DNA of 64,000 bases from Brevibacillus fluminis (GCF_003710825.1 NZ_RHHQ01000023.1:124001-188000), one strand, 5' to 3'; shown: positions 54,239-62,134, numbered from the stretch's first letter. Notes: generated from the sequence alone by a model not told the origin. A program made the numbers and translations.

Positions 54239-55174
54239 TCAGTTACCTCTCGAAATTTCCATACGAATTCGTGGATCCAACATCCCGTTAATCAGATCAC
54301 TTGCAAGATTGCACAAAACAGTCAATACAGTAATGATCAATACACAAGCCTGAACCACCGGGAAATCCTGATTTGTAATTCCGTTTGTCAAATAACTGCC
54401 CATACCCGGAATGACAAATACATTCTCGATTATGACAGCCCCCGAAATGATCCACGGTATATCCATAAAAACCAATGTAACAATAAGAATCAATGAATTG
54501 CGGAGTACATGGCGAAGAATTACAGCCTTGTCAGACAATCCTTTTGCATATGCTGTCAGTACATATTTCTCACGAAAAACATCCAGGACCTCTGTTTTTG
54601 CTAATCGAATTAATCCTGCAGCCCCACCGAATGCAACGGATATAATAGGCAGGATAAAGTGATTTGCACTTGAATAGCCATTCATCGGCAGCCATTTTAG
54701 TGTTATTGAAAACAAAAGAATAAGTAGTATCCCCAGCCAATAGTTAGGAATAACCTGAGTTACGCTTGCAAATGTCATAAGCAGACGATCGACCCATGAG
54801 TCTTTCTTATATGCGGCTATTAAACCCAACGGTATTGATAGTAGAACTTGAATGACCGTTGCAATACCGACCAGTTTTAATGTCAATGGAATACGCTGGC
54901 TCAAGGCTTCCGCTACTGGCTGTTTTGTCTTTATCGAATTGCCAAAATCGCCAGAAAGCACCTTATTCAGCCAGTTATAATATTGAATATACATTGGTTT
55001 ATCCAAGCCATAACTGATTCGTAATTCAGCCTTTTTCTCAGGCGGTACACGATCCCCCGTAAGAATATCGATCGGATCTCCCGGCATGATAAACAATAAT
55101 GCAAATGCCAGATAGCTCACTGTTATAATGAGCAGCAATCCTTGGGTAAGGCGTTTGATTGAATAAGCTCCCAT
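54239..55174 (-). CDS. oppB: oligopeptide ABC transporter permease OppB-like (block C)
   Basis: A 311-residue permease: YSIKRLTQGLLLIITVSYLA, LLFIMPGDPIDILTGD, LDKPMYIQYYNWLNKVLSGDFG, and the coupling loop YVLTAYAKGLSDKAVILRHVLRN. The ATG overlaps the end of the S12 relic upstream of it (see 55188). Confidence 0.92.
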   Translation of the reverse strand: MGAYSIKRLTQGLLLIITVSYLAFALLFIMPGDPIDILTGDRVPPEKKAELRISYGLDKPMYIQYYNWLNKVLSGDFGNSIKTKQPVAEALSQRIPLTLKLVGIATVIQVLLSIPLGLIAAYKKDSWVDRLLMTFASVTQVIPNYWLGILLILLFSITLKWLPMNGYSSANHFILPIISVAFGGAAGLIRLAKTEVLDVFREKYVLTAYAKGLSDKAVILRHVLRNSLILIVTLVFMDIPWIISGAVIIENVFVIPGMGSYLTNGITNQDFPVVQACVLIITVLTVLCNLASDLINGMLDPRIRMEISRGN

Positions 55175-55187
55175 TCCGTAACCCCCA

Positions 55188-55281
55188 TTCTACTGACAAG
55201 GTATGGGAAATCCGGTAAAATACCGTCCACTTTATCCGCATAATCGATAATACCTTGCTCTTGCAATCGCATGATGCTGCT
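55188..55281 (-). pseudogene. fragment of an S12 serine hydrolase gene between vanX-like and oppB
   Basis: The minus frame reads SIMRLQEQGIIDYADKVDG then ILPDFPYLVS. The S12 protein at 38602 has MILQEQGKLDYSDKVDN then FFPDFPYAN at the region just after its active-site lysine. About 28 codons match and nothing of the rest remains; the frame runs into the start of oppB. This is a relic of a deleted S12 gene. Confidence 0.75.
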
Positions 55282-55326
55282 TCACTCCCATTTGGAACAT
55301 TATTTAGCGGAACATGATACTTACCA

Positions 55327-56007
55327 TTACAATTGAAAGCGTATTTGTTGATAAATTGCCTCTGCCTTACCGTAATAGTTCGCCCATTCTCGGTCTCCGT
55401 AGGAAAAATGCCACCATTCGCCGTCAAATGGAGCAAACCCGACCTTCACCATGCAATTCCGCAATAATTGCCGGTTGTTCCACTCTACTCTCTCGACAAA
55501 CGGAGAAAATACATGAACGTCTTTATCCGGCACAAAAGCTGGACCCATGTCAATGGGCGCACCATCAGACCCGATGATTCGAACGTCAACCGCACCGCCT
55601 GTCGGATGTCCTGCAACGTCTGGGGCTGCACTGAAACGATGCGCAGCTTCTGTTAGATCATCTCCCTTCAGTTGTGGCTCTCGGTCAATTAGAAATTGCT
55701 TGATATCATTATGAGTTTTTTCCTGAATTTCGGGATGACGATACCCACATAAAATCTCAAGATTATAATCTTGATTGATATCCTTTAAAGCTTTTTGGGC
55801 TTGAATAAGCATTTTCAGAACATTGGAACGGACAAATATTTGGTTACCCGTGTATTTCTTGTAGTCCTCAAGGATATCGATCTTCCCATCGAATTCCCCT
55901 TCGATTGGAACCAATGATTCTCCATTATCTTGTACCGGAATCCTTGTGAATTCTTTATAGGTAGGAAGTTTACTTTCAAGCAATTCATAATAGGTTTTTT
56001 TATCCAT
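55327..56007 (-). CDS. D-alanyl-D-alanine dipeptidase, VanX-like (M15D)
   Basis: A 226-residue zinc D,D-dipeptidase. The VanX active-site set is present: Arg90 (CGYRHPE), His134 and Asp141 (GHPTGGAVDV), Glu197 and His200 (DGEWWHFSYG). Length and order fit the M15D family. No vanA or vanH gene is near, so a role in vancomycin resistance is unlikely. With the Opp genes downstream and DppA at the end of the block, it more likely salvages D-Ala-D-Ala, including that released from the cell wall. Upstream are phased TTGTGT repeats at 56088-56123. Confidence 0.92.
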   Translation of the reverse strand: MDKKTYYELLESKLPTYKEFTRIPVQDNGESLVPIEGEFDGKIDILEDYKKYTGNQIFVRSNVLKMLIQAQKALKDINQDYNLEILCGYRHPEIQEKTHNDIKQFLIDREPQLKGDDLTEAAHRFSAAPDVAGHPTGGAVDVRIIGSDGAPIDMGPAFVPDKDVHVFSPFVERVEWNNRQLLRNCMVKVGFAPFDGEWWHFSYGDREWANYYGKAEAIYQQIRFQL

Positions 56008-56087
56008 TTTATTACTCCCTCTGTTTTTTCTGTTATTTCAGATAATTAACCGCTTACAAATCAGTTTAATATCAACCGCGAACACAC

Positions 56088-56123
56088 TTGTGTATCTCGT
56101 GTGTGTTTTGTGTAATGTTGTGT
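56088..56123. promoter_or_regulatory. phased TTGTGT repeats upstream of the vanX-like gene
   Basis: TTGTGT occurs at 56088, 56108 and 56118, with a near copy GTGTGT at 56099, giving about 10-bp (one helical turn) spacing. This geometry is usual for OmpR-family regulator sites. It lies 80-115 bases before the vanX-like ATG. A near-cre sequence (TTGTAAGCGGTTAAT, one mismatch) lies downstream of it on the minus strand. Confidence 0.45.
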
Positions 56124-56153
56124 TCCGATCTAAGGCTTAGCCGGTATCGTAAG

Positions 56154-56185
56154 CAAAAAAACTTGATCCTTGTCAAAGGACCAAG
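56154..56185 (-). terminator. terminator of the M20 amidohydrolase gene
   Basis: On the minus strand CTTGGTCCTT pairs with AAGGATCAAG (one G-T pair) around a four-base loop, followed by TTTTTTT. Confidence 0.85.
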
Positions 56186-56269
56186 CCCCTTTATTGTTTT
56201 CAACTCGGATTATTTTGCAATAACACTGAATTTTAAATGCTCCGTCCAGTGTAATTTCAAAACATAGTT

Positions 56270-57583
56270 TCATCCTTCTTTCTTTTCTAGTAATGATGAC
56301 GTGCACAATTTTTGCAGAAATCGGTTCAGAGCTTTTGCCGCAATCACGCAGTCATCAAGCGACGTCCACTCTCTAGGGTTATGACTGATCCCCATGCTGC
56401 TGCGGACGAAAAACATTGCCATCGGGAGGAACTGCCCCAGAATCATCGCATCGTGCCCGGCACCGCTTGGAATTAGCATCGGTCTCATACCAAGCTTGGA
56501 GACGATATCCATTTGCAAATCGCGCAGTGTCTCTGATACCTGTATTGGAGGCGTTGAATACACTTCCCGGCAAGAAAACTCAATGTTACATTCCGCCGCA
56601 ATGTTCCCGGCGGTCTCTACAATTTGGGCGATCAGGCGATCAAGGGAGATCTTGTCGATATCGCGTATGTCAACGCTAAGCTTAACTTCACCAGGGATGA
56701 CATTGGCGCCATTCGGATACACGTTCAATTGTCCTACGGTAGCCACAGCCGTCTGGCTTATCCTACGAGGCAATTCTTCAATGGCAAGCACAATTTTACT
56801 TGCAGCTACAAGCGCGTCCCGCCGATTATTCATCCTGGTGCTACCGGCATGGCCGGCATGGCCTTTCAAAGTCATTTCAAGTCCGCCAAGACCAGCAATA
56901 CCGCTGACGATGCCAATCGGAAGATCCTCGTGTTCAAGTGTATCGCCTTGTTCGATGTGTACTTCAATAAAAGCGGCCACTTGTGTTAAGTCACGCTTGG
57001 CTTCCGTGAATCGCTCGGCTGATAAACCAACCTGTTCTACGACCTCTTTGAACGTACGGTTGTCATGATCAATGAGTGCATGCAAATCACTCACTTTAAT
57101 AGTCCCTGCCAAGGCGGAGCTACCCGTTAGACCGGAGTTAAACCGGGTGCCTTCTTCGTCGGAAAAAATGACGACTTCAAAAGACCGCCTTGGTACGTAC
57201 CCGGTTTCCTTCCAGGCCTCAGCTACTTCAAGCGCGAGCAAAATGCCCAGAACGCCGTCGAAATGGCCACCATTCGGGACGGTATCTATATGAGAACCAC
57301 ATAAGACCGCCGGGAGGGTTGGGTCGATGCCTTCCAAACGGCCAAACACATTACCCGCCGCATCTGTAGTTACCTTAAGTCCTACTGCTTTCATCCAAGA
57401 AGCGACCACTTCTTTTGCCTGCTTTTCTTCTTGTGAAAAACCTATTCGGCAGGAGCCGTGCTGCTCGGTGAGACCGATTTCCGAGATAGCCGATAATCTT
57501 CCTGCTAAACGTTGTCCGCTTATCCCTGCCTCATTCAGGCCAACATCAAAACTTTCCAGTAGCCGGCACTCTAGGTTGTACAT
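56270..57583 (-). CDS. M20 family hydantoinase/carbamoylase-type amidohydrolase (N-carbamoyl-L-amino acid hydrolase or allantoate amidohydrolase)
   Basis: A 437-residue Zn-dependent hydrolase of the HyuC/AllC group: GSHIDTVPNGGHFDGVLG, SDEEGTRFNSGLTGSSALAG, FIEVHIEQGDTLE and GHAGHAGSTRMNNRRDAL, with metal ligands in order. The group releases amino acids from N-carbamoyl derivatives or splits allantoate or ureido compounds. The start at 57583 has GGAGAG seven bases upstream. It is a single gene with its own terminator, divergent from the small ORF/YCII pair. Which substrate it uses cannot be decided from the sequence. Confidence 0.9.
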   Translation of the reverse strand: MYNLECRLLESFDVGLNEAGISGQRLAGRLSAISEIGLTEQHGSCRIGFSQEEKQAKEVVASWMKAVGLKVTTDAAGNVFGRLEGIDPTLPAVLCGSHIDTVPNGGHFDGVLGILLALEVAEAWKETGYVPRRSFEVVIFSDEEGTRFNSGLTGSSALAGTIKVSDLHALIDHDNRTFKEVVEQVGLSAERFTEAKRDLTQVAAFIEVHIEQGDTLEHEDLPIGIVSGIAGLGGLEMTLKGHAGHAGSTRMNNRRDALVAASKIVLAIEELPRRISQTAVATVGQLNVYPNGANVIPGEVKLSVDIRDIDKISLDRLIAQIVETAGNIAAECNIEFSCREVYSTPPIQVSETLRDLQMDIVSKLGMRPMLIPSGAGHDAMILGQFLPMAMFFVRSSMGISHNPREWTSLDDCVIAAKALNRFLQKLCTSSLLEKKEG

Positions 57584-57684
57584 TTGATTTCTCTCCACTT
57601 ACCTTCTTCCCCCATTTCCTATAGTGGTCATGATAGCGTTTTCTTCTTATTACAAAAGTAACAAGGTTGGGAGGGGATGTAAAA

Positions 57685-57765
57685 TTGAAAGTGCGAATGG
57701 AATGTATTTTGAATCTCTATCGAAGAGAAAGCAAAAGAAAAAGAGCAATTGAAAATAAATTTTAG
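57685..57765 (+). CDS. possible 26-residue basic small protein
   Basis: TTG start with GGGAGGGG eight bases upstream; the sequence is MKVRMECILNLYRRESKRKR followed by AIENKF. It is strongly basic and lies 55 bases before the YCII gene on the same strand. The strong ribosome site is the only support. It may be a real small protein, a leader peptide or chance. Confidence 0.3.
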   Translation: MKVRMECILNLYRRESKRKRAIENKF

Positions 57766-57820
57766 GTCGCTTTAAATGATATATTTAGGACAGCAAGTTC
57801 AAAAATAAGGAGGTAGATTA

Positions 57821-58195
57821 ATGCTATTCATGATGATTGTCAAAGCCTCGAAGAATTCGGAAGCCGGAAATCTCCCAAGCTCTGAGCTCATTGAAGCTAT
57901 GACGAAGTACAATGAGGAATTAGTAAAGGCAGGCGTACGAGTTGCGGCTAAAGGACTTCATCCAAGTTCAAATGGGATTCGCCTTTCGTATCCGAAACCA
58001 GGAGAGAAGCCGGTGGTTACGGAGGGCCCCTTTACGGAATCGAAAGAATTGATTGCCGGGTTCATTCTGATTGATGTGAAGTCGAGGGAAGAAGCCTTCG
58101 AGTGGGCCATGCGGATGCCGGACCCGCAAGGAAATGGGGAAGGTCAGGTTGAATTGCGTCAAGTATTTGAGGCGCCGGAGCTGACTGAGGAGTAA
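57821..58195 (+). CDS. YCII-related (DGPF-domain) protein
   Basis: A 124-residue protein of the YCII/DGPF family (MLFMMIVKASK, VTEGPFTESKELIAGFILIDVKSREEAFEWAMRMP). The family has a ferredoxin-like dimeric fold and is often encoded near sigma factors or regulators; its biochemical role is unknown. AAGGAGG lies seven bases before the ATG. It is one of the few plus-strand genes, followed by a hairpin at 58241 and the terminator at 58363. Confidence 0.88.
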   Translation: MLFMMIVKASKNSEAGNLPSSELIEAMTKYNEELVKAGVRVAAKGLHPSSNGIRLSYPKPGEKPVVTEGPFTESKELIAGFILIDVKSREEAFEWAMRMPDPQGNGEGQVELRQVFEAPELTEE

Positions 58196-58240
58196 CAAGT
58201 GGAATATGATTAAACTAACAGGAAAAATAGTTCAAAATAC

Positions 58241-58284
58241 AGCGACAGTCTAGGACTTTATTTTCTCGTCCAAATCTGTCGTTG
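58241..58284 (+). repeat. imperfect inverted repeat after the YCII gene (repeat family copy 3)
   Basis: AGCGACAG.CTAGGAC pairs with GTCC...CTGTCGTT. The core AGTCTAGGACTT resembles copies at 2439 (reverse complement) and 47399. Confidence 0.55.
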
Positions 58285-58362
58285 TTTCGATTTCAATTCC
58301 TTTGCCGACAGCCAAAACCTTTGTACTGGATCGGAATATTATAAATTCCTATCTGTACAACA

Positions 58363-58400
58363 AAAGACCAGTCTCCATTTCATTCACGGGACTGGTCTTT
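58363..58400. terminator. bidirectional terminator between YCII and alpha-hydroxy-acid oxidase genes
   Basis: AAAGACCAGTC pairs perfectly with GACTGGTCTTT around a 16-base loop. It can serve both converging transcripts. Confidence 0.8.
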
Positions 58401-58478
58401 ATCGTTCACCTCACCTTACATGATGTTATTCTCCTAAAGTTTGCGGGTCGTAGATAAGCTCTTCCTTTTCGATGAATG

Positions 58479-58489
58479 CCCCCCCCCCC
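58479..58489. repeat. 11-nt C tract just past the oxidase stop codon
   Basis: Eleven consecutive Cs, starting five bases beyond the TAA at 58495-58497. On the minus strand the frame after the stop continues through the G tract as glycines and stays open for 22 codons, ending at the TAA of 58428-58430. Such tracts are prone to slippage and to sequencing error. Confidence 0.9.
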
Positions 58490-58494
58490 AGTAA

Positions 58495-59646
58495 TTACGA
58501 GCGGAACAAAATGCTGCGATTCAAGTCCGCAACTGAATTGCTTCCAGACAATGCCACTGATACGTCCAACTCGTTGATCAGCGTATCGAGTACGCTCGCC
58601 ACGCCCTTTTCGCCCGCAACCGCCAGACCGAACATGAAGGGCCGCCCGATCAGAACCGCACTGGCTCCCAAAGCGATCGCCTTGACTACATCCGCCCCTG
58701 TGCGAATACCGCTATCCAGCAGAACCGGAATGCGACCGTCTACTGCGTCGGCAATTGCCGGCAATGAATCCAGTGTCGAAATGGCCCCATCGAGCTGACG
58801 CCCTCCGTGGTTGGACACGATGATTCCGTCTACACCGCGCTCCACAGCAATTTTTGCATCGTCTGGATGCAGGATACCCTTGACGAGAATCGGCAGGCTG
58901 GTATGCTGACGCAAAAATTCGATGTCACTCCAGTTGAGGGTCGGATGGTAAATATTGCGGAGCACCTCCTCCACCGCATTCCCCGGGGTTACCTCGGACA
59001 GTCTGGAGCAGAAGACTGGGTCACTGAGGTAGTTGGCCAATCCCTTGCCTTCTCGAAGGGGCGAATAACCGTTGCGGAAATCGCGACGTTTCCACCCGAG
59101 CATGACGGTGTCCACTGTCAGGACAATCGCGGAATATCCCGCTGCCTCTGCTCGTTTCACCATACTGGCACACACTTCCCGATCATTGGACCAGTACAGC
59201 TGGAACCAACGGGGAGCATCATCCATGGTTTCCGCAATCTGCTCCAGCGTATGTGCCGAAACGGTGCTAACCACCATCGGTACGCCAGCCGCTGCTGCCG
59301 CTCTGGCCGTCGCCAGCTCTCCATCCGGATGAGCGATAGCTTGCATCCCTACAGGTGCCAGAAAAAGTGGTGTCTTCAGCTGCTGACCAAACAGCTCGAT
59401 GCGAAGAGAGCGCTGGGAAACATCACGGAGCATCCGCGGTACAATCGACCATTTTGAAAAGGCCGACCGGTTGGCAACCAGCGTCTCTTCTGCCCCCGAG
59501 CCTCCCGCGATGTAATCAAAAGGCCCATCTGGCAACAGCTCACGCGCCTTTTGCTCCCAGTCTTCGATCGAGATTGGCAATGCTTGCGTATCTTTGTTTA
59601 CCCGGGTAAAAAGCAAGCTTTCCTTTGTTTGTTCTGTTGCTGCCAT
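58495..59646 (-). CDS. FMN-dependent alpha-hydroxy-acid oxidizing protein (lactate oxidase/monooxygenase-like)
   Basis: A 383-residue FMN_dh TIM barrel. Visible are DYIAGGSGAEETL, FLAPVGMQAIAHPDGE, WFQLYWSNDREV, Lys in ILVKGI, the catalytic His in SNHGGRQLDGA, and LDSGIRTGADVVKA for FMN phosphate binding. It oxidises an L-2-hydroxy acid (lactate, mandelate or similar) with oxygen; the insert pattern recalls lactate 2-monooxygenase, but the substrate is uncertain. GGAAGGA precedes ATG 59646. The stop lies next to an 11-nt poly-C tract. Confidence 0.9.
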   Translation of the reverse strand: MAATEQTKESLLFTRVNKDTQALPISIEDWEQKARELLPDGPFDYIAGGSGAEETLVANRSAFSKWSIVPRMLRDVSQRSLRIELFGQQLKTPLFLAPVGMQAIAHPDGELATARAAAAAGVPMVVSTVSAHTLEQIAETMDDAPRWFQLYWSNDREVCASMVKRAEAAGYSAIVLTVDTVMLGWKRRDFRNGYSPLREGKGLANYLSDPVFCSRLSEVTPGNAVEEVLRNIYHPTLNWSDIEFLRQHTSLPILVKGILHPDDAKIAVERGVDGIIVSNHGGRQLDGAISTLDSLPAIADAVDGRIPVLLDSGIRTGADVVKAIALGASAVLIGRPFMFGLAVAGEKGVASVLDTLINELDVSVALSGSNSVADLNRSILFRS

Positions 59647-59754
59647 GTCGTATCCTTCCTTTCCCTATTAGCGAAACTATGTCTAAAAAGCTTGCACGCT
59701 TTCCGAATAGTCCGAATCAAGCAATTGCAATACTATTGTACTATCGTCCCCATC

Positions 59755-59954
59755 TTGCGGAAAGGATTCGGCAAAACTAGTCGTACGTGCTCAGGATGAT
59801 CCCCGATGATCGGTAACAGCCACGATCGTGGATTTGTCCAACGCTTTTTAGAAATCGGCCAGCTCCAGCAGCACCAGCATCAGCTTTTCGTCTTTTCCTG
59901 CAAAAGGTCTTCCCATTCTTGCGGTGAGAGTTCTACTGCTGCGTCGTTTCTCAT
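59755..59954 (-). pseudogene. relic of a PAS-domain protein N-terminus
   Basis: Pieces in shifting minus frames read MRNDAAVELSPQEWEDLLQE, then DEKLMLVLLELADF (stop), KALDKSTIVAVTDHRG and TYD(stop)FCRILS. The last parts match the start of PAS sensory domains (typically ALDxSAIVAITDxxGxIxYVNDxFCxIS). At least one frameshift and two stops are present. The rest of the gene is absent. The remainder of the 59647-60115 gap has only the terminator at 59991. Confidence 0.5.
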
Positions 59955-59990
59955 CTATCTAACATCAGATCCCCTTCTATTGCTCGTAAT

Positions 59991-60027
59991 AAAAATGACC
60001 CTTTCCCATTCGGATTGGGTCATTTTT
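59991..60027 (-). terminator. terminator of the amidase gene
   Basis: AAAAATGACCC pairs with GGGTCATTTTT around a 15-base loop that can itself pair in part. Confidence 0.8.
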
Positions 60028-60115
60028 GATTTAGGGGATTTTTTCTAGTCCAAGTTGGCTTCATTGTACCATGGATCAGGCAAAGATCAACGGTTCTGGC
60101 TGAAAGCCTGCAAAC

Positions 60116-61567
60116 CTACGGACGATCCGACGCTACGTGAACCACAGGGCGTCTATCCTTCCACGGCCGGGCTTGCTCAAGCTGTGCAGCCAATCGCAAA
60201 AGGGTGGCCTCGTCAGCAAAGCGGCCGGCAAACTGCATGCCGATCGGGAGGCCATCGCTGCTTTCGCCGAGTGGCAGGGAGATGGCGGGTTGACCGGTAG
60301 TGTTGAACAAATTGGTGAATGCCGCATAGGTGAAATTCTGCTCCGTCCATTGCTTTGCGTCAATTCCTGGCGCATTCGCGTTCAGCTCGCCCAAGGGCAA
60401 TGGCGTGCGGGCCGCTGTCGGGGATAACATGACGTCGTATTCCGTGAAAAACCTTCCGACTGATCGGGAAACCATGTTCTGAATGTCAAGGGCCTCCAAA
60501 AATTCTGCTGTTGTAATCGTCTGACCATACCGGTAACAAGCGAAAATTGCCGATTCAAGATTTTCTTCAGATGGAGTCCGGTTGAGTGCACGGGCGACCC
60601 CGTTGGCCCAATTCGTTAAGTTTGCCGTCCAGAGTCGCAGTGTAGCGAGCATATGCAGATCATTGTCGAATACCGGCGCGGCTTCGACCATTTCGTGTCC
60701 CAGCTCTTCACATAGCTTGACGGTTTCGTACAGGATATCCAGGCACTCCTGATCGACAGGGACACCTGAAGCCGGTTTCGCGGTCCAAGCGATTCGCAGG
60801 CGCTGAGGAGGACTGCTGATCTCATCGCGATAAGGCCGCTTGGGTGATTCTGCCCACGCATAGCATCCGGGATCAGGTCCGGCTACGGCATCCAGCAGTG
60901 CGGCAGCGTCACGGACACTACGAGTCAAGGCAAATTCGATACCAAGACCGTTAAGCGGCTCACCATAGTCCGGGCCGGTTGGGACTCGTCCTCGCGTCGG
61001 CTTCAAACCGACCAGCCCGTTGCAGGAAGCCGGTACGCGAATCGATCCTCCGCCGTCGTTGGCATGGGCAAAAGGGACAATGCCAGCGGCTACGGCTGCT
61101 CCGGATCCGCCGCTTGATCCTCCGGGACTATGGGCGAGATTCCATGGATTGTAAGTGGCTCCGTACAGGAGCGATTCCGTTGTGGCGCCGTAACCCAATT
61201 CTGGGGTCGTCGTCGTTCCGACCGTGACCAGACCTGCCTTGCGAAATCTGGCCATCAATTCGCTGTCGTGAGGAAAGGTGATCCCGCTGGCCAAACGGCT
61301 GCCCATGCTGGTCGGAACTCCAGCGGCGTGAAGAACGAGTTCCTTGATCAGGAAAGGGACTCCCTTGAACGGGCCATCCGGCAGACCGGTGTCGATTTCC
61401 TGATCCGCTTGTTCGGAGAGGACATTGACGATCGCGTTTAGTTTTGGGTTTACCTTGGCAATTCCTTCAATAGCAGCATTTTTCAGTTCCTTTGGGGTGA
61501 CTTCCCTTTGTCTGACCAACTCAGCTAATCCGATTGCGTCGTAGTCGGAATATTGCGATAATTGCAT
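60116..61567 (-). CDS. amidase signature family enzyme
   Basis: A 483-residue amidase with the Ser-cisSer-Lys triad: Lys75 (PFLIKELVL), Ser151/152 in [16 protein letters not shown], and nucleophile Ser175 in [23 protein letters not shown]. It hydrolyses carboxamides to acids and ammonia; substrate range in this family is wide and cannot be read here. It lacks the GatA-specific context (no gatB or gatC). The start at 61567 has AGGAGG seven bases upstream; the open frame begins at 61636. Confidence 0.92.
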   Translation of the reverse strand: MQLSQYSDYDAIGLAELVRQREVTPKELKNAAIEGIAKVNPKLNAIVNVLSEQADQEIDTGLPDGPFKGVPFLIKELVLHAAGVPTSMGSRLASGITFPHDSELMARFRKAGLVTVGTTTTPELGYGATTESLLYGATYNPWNLAHSPGGSSGGSGAAVAAGIVPFAHANDGGGSIRVPASCNGLVGLKPTRGRVPTGPDYGEPLNGLGIEFALTRSVRDAAALLDAVAGPDPGCYAWAESPKRPYRDEISSPPQRLRIAWTAKPASGVPVDQECLDILYETVKLCEELGHEMVEAAPVFDNDLHMLATLRLWTANLTNWANGVARALNRTPSEENLESAIFACYRYGQTITTAEFLEALDIQNMVSRSVGRFFTEYDVMLSPTAARTPLPLGELNANAPGIDAKQWTEQNFTYAAFTNLFNTTGQPAISLPLGESSDGLPIGMQFAGRFADEATLLRLAAQLEQARPWKDRRPVVHVASDRP

Positions 61568-61620
61568 CTCCATGCCTCCTATTTGTATGGGTGCTTGCTT
61601 GAGCTTCATTATGACAAAGG

Positions 61621-61926
61621 ATGAAAACGCTGCCAATTACCCAAATGGGCCATTTTTGCGCTCCTCTCCTCACCCTGTCAGGCCATGTTGCTGCCAATGG
61701 GCGTATGTATTATGATTGTGGAAACTTGGCACCGTATGGGGGAAGAACCTTGGCCATGCATGCACGTGTGGAAGAAATGGAGGATGAAAAAATACTGTTT
61801 GAGACCCATTCCAATATGCCCTCAATCGGCATGATTATCGTCGAGCCCCCTGCCTTTGGCAGACCATTCTACCAACAGGCTTCCTCATTTTGTCACGAGT
61901 ATACCTTATCCACAAAAGCAAAATAG
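61621..61926 (+). CDS. hypothetical 101-residue ORF of doubtful status
   Basis: An open plus-strand frame (GHVAANGRMYYDCGNLAPYG, HARVEEMEDEKILFETHSNM) with no family I recognise. The G of AAAGG touches the ATG, so the ribosome site is poorly placed. Codon content looks partly natural. It could be a gene fragment; it could also be chance. Confidence 0.2.
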   Translation: MKTLPITQMGHFCAPLLTLSGHVAANGRMYYDCGNLAPYGGRTLAMHARVEEMEDEKILFETHSNMPSIGMIIVEPPAFGRPFYQQASSFCHEYTLSTKAK

Positions 61927-62050
61927 CCAGCCGAATTGCATACTCTATTTCTTCATGATTTTTGAATGGAGTACTTCGTTCTTTATTTTGGACAACAGCT
62001 GTTTACTAGGGAATTAAACTCGCCCACTCTATGAAAGGCATACCCGCAGA

Positions 62051-62134
62051 TTATGGTACAGCGATAAATTCCTTTAGTGACTCCAACATGTAAGCGGGTG
62101 CATTCCTGTATGCTCCGAACCTCTTGCAAATCAT
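62051..62134 (-). CDS. possible 27-residue small protein
   Basis: ATG with AAAGGGGGG five bases upstream; the sequence is MICKRFGAYRNAPAYMLESL followed by KEFIAVP. It lies downstream of the M16 peptidase terminator with a possible own promoter (TTGAGA near 62160). Only the strong ribosome site supports it; the rest of 61927-62212 has no recognisable gene. Confidence 0.3.
   Translation of the reverse strand: MICKRFGAYRNAPAYMLESLKEFIAVP

Noticed and set aside
55038-55436. 132-residue minus ORF across the vanX-oppB gap
   Set aside because: It overlaps both genes out of frame. The meaningful content there is the short S12 fragment in another frame.
44179-56007. A classic vancomycin-resistance (vanRS-HAX) cluster
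   Set aside because: Only VanX-like and a generic two-component pair are present; no VanH dehydrogenase or VanA/B ligase is seen, and Opp genes separate the parts.
56394-57068. 224-residue plus-strand ORF opposite the M20 hydrolase
   Set aside because: Antisense shadow of a well-supported gene.
60028-60115. Possible extra C-terminal coding (SLPDPWYNEANLD) after the amidase
   Set aside because: Thirteen codons behind a stop, in a different frame; too short to support.
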